A stretch of 64,000 bases of DNA. It comes from Dyadobacter koreensis. Lineage in GTDB: Bacteria > Bacteroidota > Bacteroidia > Cytophagales > Spirosomataceae. The stretch is from assembly GCF_900108855.1 (NCBI RefSeq), contig NZ_FNXY01000004.1, forward strand, positions 682,001 through 746,000, read 5' to 3'. Each line of letters opens with the position of its first letter. The stretch's first letter is position 1. The notes under the pieces are model-generated. The model had not been told where the DNA came from, did no database searches, and worked only from the letters and a program-made list of their open reading frames with translations. This document shows, piece after piece, positions 37,701 to 47,213 of the stretch. The position numbers were made by a program, and so were the translations under genes.

Positions 37701-38067
37701 CGACCACGAACTCATCCAGCGATTTGGTATCTGGCAGAAGTACGACATCCACAACAGATTGATTGTTGACAACGATTTCCTGTTGTACGTATCCCACAAA
37801 GGAAAATACAAGCACGCTGCCCTGATCCGGGATGATGAGCTGAAAACTACCTTTTTCATCGGTGGATGACCCCTTTGTCGTCCCTTTCAGGATCACGCTT
37901 ACGCCGGGAAGTACTTCCCCTTTGTCGTCCTTAACAGTTCCGTTAATGGTCCTCTCAGCAATTAGCAGGTTGCCCTTCCGGTCGCCTATGACAGGTTTTC
38001 TTGCCACAGCGAAAGATGTGCCGGCCAGGTACGAAACGATGATAAAATGGTAAAAAGCTTTTTTCAT
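34765..38067 (-). CDS. SusC/RagA-family TonB-linked outer-membrane protein (locus 1)
   Basis: 1100 residues: signal peptide (1-22), CarboxypepD-reg-like domain (about 40-115), plug domain (about 122-235, with the SusC signature EFVVVGYGTQKKSDLTGAIS, and NPNDIASVEVLKDASATAIYGSRGANGVI in pieces), and the barrel to the C-terminus GLRITL. It imports oligosaccharides with the SusD encoded downstream. Promoter region 38068-38526 holds a degenerate palindrome at 38238. No dedicated regulator gene is adjacent. Confidence 0.95.
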   Translation of the reverse strand: MKKAFYHFIIVSYLAGTSFAVARKPVIGDRKGNLLIAERTINGTVKDDKGEVLPGVSVILKGTTKGSSTDEKGSFQLIIPDQGSVLVFSFVGYVQQEIVVNNQSVVDVVLLPDTKSLDEFVVVGYGTQKKSDLTGAISSLSEQQIRERPVQNVVQALQGKVSGVDITSNLRPGEVGQIRIRGNRSINASNEPLYVIDGIPLSASEVAAINPNDIASVEVLKDASATAIYGSRGANGVILINYKEGKKGKISINYDVSYTATKIHSTTDWMNSGQLLNWQRQAHINGGTYTGKYGTAPDPDFDIQNFGGGEEYGINSIKTAYAYNPDGTVQMRNATADELATGYAASVPVYNAGNLFDQKWRDLASRTGKTQNHQLSLSSGTETSRIYLSLGYLNQLGTLKDQDFNRYSLNLKGDITPRKWLTVGLGLNGVYSLQNYGTSENSSNSGAKDSYGQALALMPYARAFDDNGGLLNTNREGLSAHNVLLNIENSTNEHKLASVLSNLFAEVRFTDWLKYSVKFGAQYSDKEYGSFYGPNYTNPFSAVGTAPLIGYNQHNKSLGWTLENLLFFNKQFGIHSIGVTALQSLQQNTTNSINIRAQGITFPSSEWYNLAANSIGNPMGYGTAYSRSALASYMGRINYSLLDRFLVTLSGRWDGASVLATGNKWAFFPSAALAWKLEEESFIKQIDWISQLKLRYSWGRTGNSSVSAYSTGGSIIGAAYVFNETQYAGYKSASMPNKDLRWEKTAQQNAGLDFAILRNRISGSFEIYKAETSDLLMSRSIPPVLGYTSILSNIGRTRNSGIEISVSSVNVHNKDFTWKTDFNWSTNREKIQELSGGKIDDLANGWYIGQPISVFRDYKYDRLWQNTPEDARLIELYKKIGNITALPGQVKIKDQDLVIAPDGADNSKSVTLASGEVVNYVNNGFGTINDADKVILGSNRPAWAAGLTNTVSYRNFELSFFLQARINNLYYGALQTYGRRVENDTWSPENTDAKYPQPTTATFTNYNYVRNYVNGSLVALRNVSLTYTLAQSIADRYKLGNFQVYAQVLNPFIWGGEAVKTGLNTEDITGWDTTAGAQSGGQTNNTILNRSLVVGLRITL

Positions 38068-38526
38068 AAAATAAATGACCTCGGGTCTCTACGGTTCATA
38101 TTCATTAAATTGTTTAAACTATTTGATAAAAATTTCTCAAATAAGGCAGGTCGTTCTAACGAATAATGACGGTTAGAATACAGTGTATGTCGCGATCAGA
38201 CAAGGCATTCACTATCAATAACAAATAAGACTAGTTGACCTATATTTTAAATAGATTATATAGCTAAATGGATTCGGCAGCTTTTGTCGGATAACACTGT
38301 TTCAAACTATTTAGAAGCAGAAAGCTATTAGACAAAATCAGAAATTATCCAATTATACCACATCCAACTCAACCTCCGAACAACTATATATTAAAAATAT
38401 CCTATTTTTATAAATAATTGTAGGTTTGACACAAATTTATGTAATCTATTTAATCTACAAGCATTATATAGTAAAAACTTTCTTAATTTGGCGTTGCGTT
38501 AATTTTAAGTGTAACAAGAAATTTAT
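38068..38526. other. Intergenic region upstream of susC (locus 1)
   Basis: 459 A+T-rich bp. ACCTAT-N7-ATAGAT (38238-38256) resembles the GTCTAT-N7-ATAGAC family (4/6 and 5/6) and is followed by TATATA. Another weak copy, ATCTAT-N7-ACAAGC followed by ATTATA, lies near 38444. I see no TGCAACA repeats here, unlike the second locus, and no clear core promoter. Confidence 0.4.
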
Positions 38527-39895
38527 TTGTTCTGCAATAGCCGTGACCAAACTGACCCAAAGAAAATTTATAAAAAAACTGCATTGAGCGCAACCGGAAT
38601 ACCTTTGTTTTCAGCAATAAAGCCTCTACCCTCTGAATCAAATGAGCCAGTCAAGCCTCCCCTGGACTGGCTTGGAAGTGAGTCTTTTTCTATACGAGGA
38701 GCTCCCACACCGGACATACCCACGCCAGGAGTTACCTGGCCCCCCCTGGCCAAAAGGAGAAGTAAAGAAAGATTCCAGCTTTATATTAATGGCCAATCAA
38801 ACGGAAAATCTGTTCAAAGCTGGCCCCTTGCCTACTGGCCTGACGGCAGCCTGAAGTGGACAGCTCGCGCACTTGGAGGGGCTGAGGTTGCAAAAGATCA
38901 TCCACTGCAACTTAAAGTTGGGAAAGCGAAGAAAACATCCGATAAACCGTTAACTAAAGAAACAAGTGACATCCTTATAGTAAACACTTGTAAACTGGAA
39001 TGCGTAATTGATAGGAAGGGAAACGATATTTTTCAAAGCCTCTCAAAAGAGGGAATTGATACAGCAAAAAATGCCAAACTGGTACTGCTTCTACAGCAGC
39101 AAGCACGTGACGATGATGAGCAGAGTAGTTTCTCAGTCAGCAAATTTGAAGGCAGGATCAGTAACCTGACCGTAGAGCAGAATGGCCCTGTCAGGGCTGT
39201 GGTAAAATAGCAGGAAGTCATTCAGACACAGAGACAGCTTTTGCCATTTGTTGTCAGACTTTATTTTTATCGCGGCAGTGATGCAGTGAGGATCATGCAT
39301 ACCATTATATATGACGCAGATGAAAATAAAGATTTTATTCGTGAACTTGGCATCCGTTGTCAGGTTCCTTTGCAGAGTACGGAATTACATAATCGTCATG
39401 TTCGATTTTCGGGAGAAAATTCCGGTATATTTGCTGAAAGTGTCCGTGGACTGACTGGATTAAGGCGCGATCGGGGAAAGCTTTTACCGAAGCACAGATA
39501 GCCGGGAAAGCGACTCCCTCCAACGCTTCACTTCCGCAAACAGTATCAAAGAGACTTCAGTACATTCCAGCATTCGGCTCCTATACTCTTTTTCAGCCTA
39601 ACGCCGATTCATTTGAAATATAAAAGAAAACCGCTGCCGGGCACAGCTGGATCCAGTCCGGCTATGGGAAACGCTCGAAGGGTACGGGGTATCTTGGCAC
39701 TCCTACCGGCGGTTCGATCTTCCCGGAAAAACTCACTTTTGACGGTGTGCAACATCGAACCACAAGAATTAATGAGGTGCTTTATCTTATCTATCAGAAA
39801 AACAGCAAGTTATCAGAAAATGAAAAAGGGACAAATCTGTTATTTTCAGATTTGTCCCATCAGGTGATCCCGCTGGGATCATATCAAAAATCATA
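38527..39895 (+). pseudogene. Decayed exo-rhamnogalacturonan-lyase-like protein
   Basis: Remnant of a Tat-exported polysaccharide enzyme. Joined reading gives a twin-Arg-like start (KKTALSATGIPLFSA), PLDWLGS, GVTW, the family phrase SWPLAYWPDGSLKWTARALGG, then, after an in-frame TAG at 39208, LPFVVRLYFYRGSDAVRIMHT and PLQSTELHNRHVRFSGENSG, and in another frame GHSWIQSGYGKRSKGTGYLGTPTGG. PWPKGEVKK near 38745 reads in a second frame, showing compensating shifts. No ATG start, at least one nonsense codon and several frameshifts are present, and only about half of the usual ~900 residues remain. Family name is from recall of motifs; moderately sure. It probably once belonged to the neighbouring SusCD locus. 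Confidence 0.72.
39828..39858. other. Perfect 12-bp inverted repeat
   Basis: GGGACAAATCTG (39828-39839) and CAGATTTGTCCC (39847-39858) around a TTATTTT loop, flanked by AAAAA on the left. It lies at the 3' end of the lyase pseudogene reading and could be a terminator (minus direction has a T-run) or the scar of a small element. Confidence 0.6.
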
Positions 39896-40243
39896 AACAA
39901 TTGTAAATCAGCACCAAAAAAATCCTACAAAATACCCAACTCACCGAATCACACACCAATCTTGAATTTGCGACTAACTATTCATAAAACTATGAAATTT
40001 GTAAATCAATTCAAAAGTCAGATGCTTATTTAATACTCACTTTTTATTTACCCATTCTTGAGGACTTCTAGAGATTATATTGATTTCAATGTAGTTAAAT
40101 CAGCCACAAGACAACTTGCTAAAATCAATTTTGGCTCCAAAATAAAACATAGCTTTTGGAGGGTTGTTTCCATTCCTAAGTAACTTGAATTCGATTGTCT
40201 CGTTTACTTTCGTAAATTTTTCAGTAAAAACGGCTCGAATAAA
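39896..40243. other. Gene-free stretch with a possible ankyrin-gene tail
   Basis: About 350 A+T-rich bp. On the minus strand the ankyrin frame continues past its TAA at 40244 for 47 further codons (to TGA at 40100) with a plausible composition (EFKLLRNGNNPPKAMFYFG), so the stop may be a nonsense mutation. Left of 40100 I see nothing. Confidence 0.4.
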
Positions 40244-40645
40244 TTAAAAATATTGAGACTTACTTTCTATGGGTTGTGATAATCGTGGAGCATTTATAGC
40301 AGTAGTAGTCTCCTGTTGTCTTGTAGTAAAGTTGATACCCAAATCATTTTTGTTATAAATGTCAGCTCCGGAATTTAACAACAACTTAATAATCTCGCCT
40401 TTACCATTGGATTCAAAAACAGCTCGCAACAAAGGTGTATTGCCATAATCGTCTTTCATTTCTAGATCAACACCACTTTTTAGCAGCAAATGAGTCGCTG
40501 GCAAGTTGTACCTCTGAACCGCGTGATGCAGAGTAGTCCATCCTATCTTATCTTGCTGATTGATATTAGCTCCGGCTAGTATCAATTTATATAGTAAATC
40601 ATTCTTTTCTAAGAAAAGGCTGTAAAATAGCGGAGTGCGTCCAAT
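40244..40645 (-). pseudogene. Ankyrin-repeat protein fragment, 5' end lost
   Basis: Open frame without an ATG (the first candidate start, at 40585, is an internal TTG). It codes three ankyrin repeats: GRTPLFYSLFLEKND..., GWTTLHHAVQRYNLPATHLLLKSGVDLE and GNTPLLRAVFESN...LLLNSGAD (pieces). Homology begins abruptly around 40645, next to an IS4-type transposase remnant, so an insertion probably removed the N-terminal part. The original function is unknown; such proteins are often immunity or interaction partners. Confidence 0.65.
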
Positions 40646-40732
40646 TGTAATACGTTGTAAATAAATTATTTACGGACATTCTTTGATTTTTGATTTGATA
40701 TACCTGTAGCTTTGTCGATTTACATGAGGCTA

Positions 40733-41460
40733 TGAATTCAGGGAGGTATGTTTTTCTAAGTTTTGCATTTTATTGACCAGTATAAGTTTGAAAAATGTGA
40801 ATTAAAGTACAATGGCGATTTTAGGACACGTGAATTCAATTGCTGGAATCAATTTGTTCAACTGTTCTTTGGTCAATTGACCTCTCGTAATTCCTTAGGG
40901 GATATCTGCCTTTGTCTAAAAGCGCCTAAAAGCAAACTTTATCACCTTAAAATCAAAGGCCATGTTAACCAGTCGACGCTTTCACGTGCAAATGAGGATA
41001 GAGACTGGAGAATATATGCCGACTTTGGACAGTATCTTATTGACTTGGTCAGACCTTTGTACGAAACAAATCCAATTCCCAACCTCAGTGTTCGCATTGG
41101 ATTCAACAACGATTTCCCTTAGCTTGAAATTATTTATTTGGGCACCAGGGAAGTATTCACGCGGCGCGATAAAGATTCATACCCTTTTGGATCTGAGAGG
41201 CAATATTCCATCCTTTATCCTGGTTACTGATGGCAAATATCAGGATAGCAATGCACTTGATGAGCTACTAATAACACCTGGAGCCATCTATATCAGACAA
41301 AGCTTACATCGATTTCGCTGCCTTGTTCAATATGAATGAGTCTGGAGCCCTTTTAATTTCAAGAGCAAAGAGCAAAATGAATGATACAGTGAATGAACCC
41401 AATTTCAACATTGATCCCCAGTCAGGGCTCAGGAGTGATAAAACCATCGTACTCAATTTG
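40733..41460 (+). pseudogene. IS4-family transposase remnant
   Basis: Three frames together spell an IS4-type (DUF4372-containing) transposase: ATG at 40733 (NSGRYVF), then from ~40763 FIDQYKFEKCELKYNGDFRTREFNCWNQF... to NEDRDWRIYADFGQYL (pieces), then a second frame with FALDSTTISLSLKLF and GAIKIHTLLDLRGNIPSFI (catalytic DDE first Asp and following strand), then a third with SDKAYIDFAALFNMNESGALLISRAKSKMN (pieces). At least three frameshifts. The 3' third is missing; the esterase gene follows directly at 41461. No terminal inverted repeat pair could be recognised. Confidence 0.85.
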
Positions 41461-42726
41461 TCAGCGGAGCAATTCTCCAACAACTAACAGCTTTCCGGCA
41501 TAACAGTCATCATTATCATAGCGTGCCGGATCATCCGTAATCTGATTTCTGGTTTTCAGGATAGCCTCCTTGTCCGGACGTTCCGATGAAACTTTAAAAC
41601 GTATCGTATGAACACCTTCGGGTGTGACCGGAATTACAAAAAAGTTAGCGCGATAATAAGTGCTGTATCCGTCGAATCGCGAAACCGACTGCTTTTCCTC
41701 ACCGTCAATTTCCACCGAATATTGTCCGCATCCCGGCCCCATTACATCGTATAAGCCGCAGATTTGCCCTTTCATTTTCACTTCCAGATAATCTCCTGGC
41801 TGCGTCGATTTTAATAGTCCTGAAAATCTGTTTTTGAGTAGATTGGCGACCGTATCCGTTTGCGGCGTCAGCTCCTTCCATTGCCCCTGTTTACTTAATT
41901 CGCTTACCGGTATCATCCGCGCCTGTTGCCAGTTATCAGAGCGGTAAGGCACAGGTAAAACATGTGTTTTTATTTTTGATTTATAGGAAGCCACTTTCTC
42001 CAGAGCTTCACTCAATGCCTGTGTGTATAGCAGGTGACCGGTTTCAGAATAAGGATGAACGTTATCAGCAGAGAAAACAATTTTGTCTGGATAATCCTGC
42101 TGCTTTCCTTTAAAAATTAGTTTGCCTTCTTTGGCAAGATCCGCCACTTTAAGGCCCAAGCACACACTTGGTATTCCGTAATGCTCGGCAATCTGTTCCA
42201 TGGCCAGTGCTGATGCCGGCAGCTTGCCATTTTGGAAAAATACTGCCATATCTGCTGTCAGCGTGTATACAAAACAAATATCTGTCTGCGGATTCTGCTG
42301 CCAGGTTTTACGTACGATACCTTCCATGGCTTTGTAAATCTGTTCTGTATTTTTCCCATTATCGTTAACTGCAAACTCTACAAAAACAAGATCAGGTTTG
42401 CGGTCGAGCACCTGGCTTTGTACACGAAAAACACCCAGTTCAGAACCCGTCCCTCCTATTCCCGCATTGATACCTGTAAATTTGGCCTGGGGATAAGTCT
42501 TTTGCAGCCAGTTCAGCGACTGGTCCCGCCAGCCTTGCGAAGCTTCGGTAATACTGCCGCCAAGGTAACCTACATGAACCGGTTGTCCGGACAGGATTTT
42601 TTTGAAAAAAAATGGCAGGCCATCCCGAACCCGAAGCAAACAGGCATTTTCCAGAGAATCCAAAGCTGCCTGGCAGAGTGCAGGACAGAATAGCAAAACC
42701 AAACACAGACTTTTTAAGCGATGCAT
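41461..42726 (-). CDS. SGNH/GDSL-type carbohydrate esterase
   Basis: 421-residue exported esterase: signal peptide (1-20), SGNH hydrolase domain (about 48-240) with block I GGSITE (nucleophile S58), block II GIGGTGS (89-95), block III VNDNG (120-124 region) and block V D221-x-x-H224. The C-terminal ~170 residues form a beta-sandwich, perhaps carbohydrate-binding. It likely removes acetyl groups from a plant or microbial polysaccharide. A TGCAACATCTCC element at 42842-42853 in its upstream region links it to the second polysaccharide locus. Confidence 0.9.
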   Translation of the reverse strand: MHRLKSLCLVLLFCPALCQAALDSLENACLLRVRDGLPFFFKKILSGQPVHVGYLGGSITEASQGWRDQSLNWLQKTYPQAKFTGINAGIGGTGSELGVFRVQSQVLDRKPDLVFVEFAVNDNGKNTEQIYKAMEGIVRKTWQQNPQTDICFVYTLTADMAVFFQNGKLPASALAMEQIAEHYGIPSVCLGLKVADLAKEGKLIFKGKQQDYPDKIVFSADNVHPYSETGHLLYTQALSEALEKVASYKSKIKTHVLPVPYRSDNWQQARMIPVSELSKQGQWKELTPQTDTVANLLKNRFSGLLKSTQPGDYLEVKMKGQICGLYDVMGPGCGQYSVEIDGEEKQSVSRFDGYSTYYRANFFVIPVTPEGVHTIRFKVSSERPDKEAILKTRNQITDDPARYDNDDCYAGKLLVVGELLR

Positions 42727-42845
42727 AAATTGATGGTTTATTAGTTAGGAAACCAGAGATTGCAGATATGCATTGCGAATTTCTTGCCTCCCTAATATTT
42801 AAACTATTGCAAATTAACTGCTCACAGACAAAGTATATACAGGAG

Positions 42846-42853
42846 ATGTTGCA
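42846..42853 (-). promoter_or_regulatory. Candidate regulator site before the esterase gene
   Basis: TGCAACAT on the minus strand, followed by CTCC, ~120 bp upstream of the esterase ATG. It matches the second unit of the 21-bp repeats at 47235 and 59417, but no clear first unit exists 21 bp away. Confidence 0.45.
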
Positions 42854-42914
42854 GATATATGGCTAAAAGTCCAATCAACATTATTCAGAGCAGATTTTGA
42901 CACCAATTAATTTC

Positions 42915-45900
42915 TTATTGCAAAGATTCAGCTTTCTGCCGGGCCACCAAATCCAGGAGATAGTCAGTGGGCGCCTTTCCAAATTGCTTGCGAAATGACT
43001 TACTAAAAGAGGATGGATTTTTAAACCCTACTTCATACGTAATATCCGCAATACTGTGTTTTCTTTCCAGCAACATTTCCCTGGCGTGCTTTAAACGTAT
43101 AAAGTAAATGAATTCCAGCGGAGTCTGATCAGTCAGTCCTTTGAGTTTACGGAACAAATTGCTTCTGCTCATGCATACATATTTGCTCAGCTCTTCAACG
43201 CTAAATTCGTCGTTGCTTAAATTGCTTTCAATCCCGGCAATCACCTTTTTGAGAAATTCTTCGTCCAACGGGTTTCTTGCAAGATCCTGCGGTATAATTT
43301 CATCACTTTTTTCGTAGCGCTGAATCATGCGCTGACGGTTCTCCAGCATCGAACGCACCAAAGCCCGTAATACCTCCGGATGAAACGGCTTGGCCAAATA
43401 AGCATCAGCTCCCAGGTCCAGTCCTTCAATTTCTGTTTCCACCCCAACGCGGGCAGTGAGCAAAATAAGCGGGATGTGGCAAGTTGCCAAATCGTGTTTC
43501 ATTTGTTTACATAATTCCATTCCGTTCAACAAAGGCATCATTACATCACTGATCACCAGCCGAGGTTCCGCTTCTTTTATTTTAATCAATGCATCGCTGC
43601 CGTTAACTGCCCTTCTGGTTTGGTAATGTCCGTTAAAGATTGTTTCAAGAAAATCGAGTATTTCTTCATTATCATCTACCAGTAAAATCTCGGCAAGCTG
43701 GGTTTCGCTGTCTGGCACAATTTGCAACGCAGCATCATCCGGCGTTTCTGCAATTACCGGTGTGGAGAAATCCTGATTTGCTGTATCCCTTGCGGCTAAC
43801 GGCAGCCATACTTCAAAGCAAGTCAGCTGATTTGGTGTGCTGCGTACAGAAATGTGTCCGCCATGTAACTCAACCAATTTTTTAGAAAGTGCCAGACCAA
43901 TGCCCGTTCCACCCTGAGAAGACTCTGACTGGTAAAAACGCTCAAAGAGCTGGCTAATTTCCTCCGGGCTCATGCCCTTTCCGGTATCCTGCACTTCAAT
44001 GTAAACCCCGTCTGCTACATCCTCGTTTCCGGAAGTCTTTACCTTCACGGTTACAAGTCCGTAAGGCGGTGTAAATTTGAGTGCATTCGACAGCAGGTTG
44101 CCCAGAACCTTCTGCATTTGCTTGGTATCAAATGAAGCTACAACCGGAACAGAAGGAAGCTTAAGCTCAAAACCAATACCTTTTCTTTTAGCCAACAACT
44201 CAAAATCTTTCGCTGTTTCACTCACAAAAGCAGATACATCCTGCTGCTTTATACGAAGGCGGAGCTGACCCTGATCCAATTTTTCGAAGGTCATCAATTC
44301 ATCGATCAGTTCAAGCAGCTTACGACTGTTGCGCTGTAAAAAACCCACTTTTTCGCGTGTATTACCCTGAATTTGGGGATCGGTCATCAGGTCTTCGATT
44401 GGACCCGACATCAATGTAAGCGGCGTTCTGAATTCGTGGGAAATGTCGGTATAAAAATCAACTTTAAGTTTGTGAAGTGTTTTTAACTGTTGCTTTTCAG
44501 ACTGCTCCAAAGCCAGCGCATCCCGCTGCCGGGCCTGGATCAGCAGATACCGGATGACTACAAACAGAAGGCCGTTGAAGAGCAGAACGTAAATAATGAT
44601 TGCCCACCAGGTTTTCCAGGGTGGAGGCAGAATATTGATCCGCAGCACGGTTGGATGCGTATTCCATTCACCAAAACTGTTGGCTGCCCTAACTTTAAAA
44701 TAATAGGTTCCGGGATTTAAATTGGTGTAAGTTGCCCAGCGGTGTTCTGCATCCACGTTGATCCAGCCTGCATCAAACCCCTCCATCTGGTAGGCAAATA
44801 CATTCCCCTGCGGATTGGTATAATGAAGGGCGGTAAAACCCAGAGTAAAATCGTTGTTTTTATAGTTTAAAGTAATTTCCCTGGTATATGGCAATGAACG
44901 GGTAAGAATTGTATCCCCGTTGCTTACATCGTTAATCCCTACGGATTCGTTAAAAAGACGAAAATCGGTCAACCGCACAGCAGGCGGAGAATTTACATGT
45001 TTTAGATCCAAAGGGTTAAAGCGTAAAAAGCCATTGCTAAGCCCTATCAGCAATTCCCTTCCGGAAAGATTGGCTGTTGCATTATAACTGATCGCGGGTG
45101 TCGTCAGATAGGTACGGAAACTTCCTGAGCGTGGATCGAAACGTTGTAATCCTTTGAGGGTTCCAATCCATAAATAGCCGTTCTGATCTATTTGAATACT
45201 GTTAACCGACGGATGACGTAAGCCTTGTTTTTCGGTAAAAGTTTTTAACAAAAATTGCCCTGAGCGGTCCGTTGTCAACTGATGCAAACCGGATTCTGAA
45301 CCTGCCCAGATTACATTTGCCGGAAATTCAGCAAGGGCATAGATAGCATTCCCCAACAGATTATTTCCCGTAGCCGATAACCGGATGAACAAACCGCTGT
45401 CGGGATCAAGCCTGCCCAGGCCGGCGTTATCAAAACCCACCCAAATATATCCCCGGTGATCTCTGTGCAGTGACCTGACAAAATCAGCACCTTTTAAACC
45501 AAGAGAAACCGATCTGATTTTACCGTTTGTTTTTTGATAAAAAAGTCCGTGATTGGTTCCAAAATAAACCCCGCCATCCGTGTCTTCAAGCATACAAAAA
45601 ACTGCTTTTCCTTCCAGAATATCCGGAATAAATGGCTGATTTTCCTGGTAAAAAGCACCGCCCAATGTACCGGCCCAAAGTTTTCCTTCCCTGTTGGTTA
45701 GCAGCGAGCGGTGCTCATTCCAGAAAGGCAATGAAGGTTTAATTTTGTAACCTGTAGTTTGTCCATTTGCCGAAGAATGGCGGTAAAGACCGGATTTCCC
45801 CATTCCCAGCCATATCGTCTGATCAGAACCTGCTGCAATACTACGCACCTGATCCGCCATTGGAGCTGACCGGAAAGTATAATGCCGGAAAGGCAACAGA

Positions 45901-46946
45901 CTCAGGTCCAGCTGACTGATCTCAGATTCGGTGCCGCACCAAAGCACCTGGGTTTTGTCGATCAGTAACCGGTAAACCATATCATTACTCAGGCTCTGGA
46001 CATTGCGGGAATTATTACGATACCATTTTAAAGTCGCAGAGGGTTTATCCGGATTTTCAAGATGGGCAAGCCCGTCGTCTGTTGCCAGCCAGAAGGAACC
46101 ATCGCCAGATCTGCAAAGATCAAAAATCTGCTTATCCTTCAAACCGCCTCCAGCCTGGATGGTCTGCATTGTCCCGTACTCCTTAATATCAGGCAAGTAG
46201 GGCAAACGCAGCAGTCCGTTTCCGCCAGTCGATAAATACAGATTCTTTTCAGATTCGATCATTGACCAGTATCGGTCGCCATAGGCATTGGGTTTTGCCT
46301 GAAAAGGATAGAATTTGTAAGCACCGGTTTTGGCGTTGTACCTGATCGGCCCGGCATCCGTAGCGATCCAAAGAAAATTACCTTCTGAACGTATTATTTT
46401 ACGTACCGGCTGATTAAACGGAAAAGACGACAAGGTCGTAAAATGATGTGTTGCGAGATTGTATACTGCTACTCCCTGAGGCGTACCTATCCACAGCTTT
46501 TGCAGCACGTCCACCATTACAGTATTTACCTGGTAACTGAAAAGTGTGGTGCTGTTCTTCGGATCATGTTTGTAGCTTCTGAAACTTTCAGTTAAAGGAT
46601 CATAACAGCCGAGGCCTTCCCGGGTGGCAATCCAGATCAGTCCGCTTTTATCCTCACACAGGTCATTAATCCAATTACCAGGAAGCAGATTTTTATTTTT
46701 ATAAAATTTCCGAAACGAATAACCATCGTATCGCGCCAGACCATTCATGGTCCCAATCCATAAGAAACCCTGGGAGTCCTGTAAAAAAGACCTCACCCTG
46801 TTGTCGGGCAGACCGTCGGCACTGCCGTATCGACTGAATATAAGCCCTTCCTCCACAGAAACATTAGAGCTTGTCTCTGAAAGAACCTGGCCTTTGAGAT
46901 CAAAAACAAAGATAATTCCCCACAGCAACAGCGTCCAAATTTTCAT
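42915..46946 (-). CDS. Hybrid two-component system sensor/regulator (HTCS)
   Basis: 1343-residue one-protein signalling system of the inner membrane: signal segment (1-20), two seven-bladed Reg_prop propellers (about 30-690) sensing a periplasmic oligosaccharide, a Y_Y_Y domain (about 700-780), a membrane helix (about 790-812), HisKA with H in ISHEFRTPLTL (about 840), HATPase (about 950-1060, GTGIGLALSKKLVELHGG in pieces), a receiver domain (about 1088-1205, LLVDDNEEILDF, phospho-Asp in VISDVMMPLLNG) and an AraC DNA-binding domain (about 1240-1335). HTCS proteins usually control the adjacent glycan locus. Candidate targets are the TGCAACA repeats at 47214 and 59417. Confidence 0.97.
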   Translation of the reverse strand: MKIWTLLLWGIIFVFDLKGQVLSETSSNVSVEEGLIFSRYGSADGLPDNRVRSFLQDSQGFLWIGTMNGLARYDGYSFRKFYKNKNLLPGNWINDLCEDKSGLIWIATREGLGCYDPLTESFRSYKHDPKNSTTLFSYQVNTVMVDVLQKLWIGTPQGVAVYNLATHHFTTLSSFPFNQPVRKIIRSEGNFLWIATDAGPIRYNAKTGAYKFYPFQAKPNAYGDRYWSMIESEKNLYLSTGGNGLLRLPYLPDIKEYGTMQTIQAGGGLKDKQIFDLCRSGDGSFWLATDDGLAHLENPDKPSATLKWYRNNSRNVQSLSNDMVYRLLIDKTQVLWCGTESEISQLDLSLLPFRHYTFRSAPMADQVRSIAAGSDQTIWLGMGKSGLYRHSSANGQTTGYKIKPSLPFWNEHRSLLTNREGKLWAGTLGGAFYQENQPFIPDILEGKAVFCMLEDTDGGVYFGTNHGLFYQKTNGKIRSVSLGLKGADFVRSLHRDHRGYIWVGFDNAGLGRLDPDSGLFIRLSATGNNLLGNAIYALAEFPANVIWAGSESGLHQLTTDRSGQFLLKTFTEKQGLRHPSVNSIQIDQNGYLWIGTLKGLQRFDPRSGSFRTYLTTPAISYNATANLSGRELLIGLSNGFLRFNPLDLKHVNSPPAVRLTDFRLFNESVGINDVSNGDTILTRSLPYTREITLNYKNNDFTLGFTALHYTNPQGNVFAYQMEGFDAGWINVDAEHRWATYTNLNPGTYYFKVRAANSFGEWNTHPTVLRINILPPPWKTWWAIIIYVLLFNGLLFVVIRYLLIQARQRDALALEQSEKQQLKTLHKLKVDFYTDISHEFRTPLTLMSGPIEDLMTDPQIQGNTREKVGFLQRNSRKLLELIDELMTFEKLDQGQLRLRIKQQDVSAFVSETAKDFELLAKRKGIGFELKLPSVPVVASFDTKQMQKVLGNLLSNALKFTPPYGLVTVKVKTSGNEDVADGVYIEVQDTGKGMSPEEISQLFERFYQSESSQGGTGIGLALSKKLVELHGGHISVRSTPNQLTCFEVWLPLAARDTANQDFSTPVIAETPDDAALQIVPDSETQLAEILLVDDNEEILDFLETIFNGHYQTRRAVNGSDALIKIKEAEPRLVISDVMMPLLNGMELCKQMKHDLATCHIPLILLTARVGVETEIEGLDLGADAYLAKPFHPEVLRALVRSMLENRQRMIQRYEKSDEIIPQDLARNPLDEEFLKKVIAGIESNLSNDEFSVEELSKYVCMSRSNLFRKLKGLTDQTPLEFIYFIRLKHAREMLLERKHSIADITYEVGFKNPSSFSKSFRKQFGKAPTDYLLDLVARQKAESLQ

Positions 46947-47122
46947 TCTTAACAGGTCAATTTACTTGTTAAGACTTCCCCTAAGCTTAACTACCCTGAT
47001 TAAATGACGGTTATTTATAAAAATAACAGAAACAGATAAACCATCAGACTTATCAGCGTAGCATAGGCGGCAATCAGTATAACAAGGCTTTGTTTTTTTG
47101 GAGGTTTCATCAGGGACACGCA

Positions 47123-47138
47123 TGTGATTCAAATCACA
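47123..47138. promoter_or_regulatory. CRP/FNR-like palindrome
   Basis: TGTGATT-CA-AATCACA, identical to the E. coli CRP half-site arrangement TGTGA-N6-TCACA. It is in the HTCS/beta-helix control region. A CRP-family regulator in this organism is assumed, not shown. Confidence 0.4.
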
Positions 47139-47213
47139 AAGTTGCAGGACACAGTCATAAAATGCCGTCCCTTATTGGTCAAATACATGGCTCCATGTTG
47201 CAAAGCATCAATC

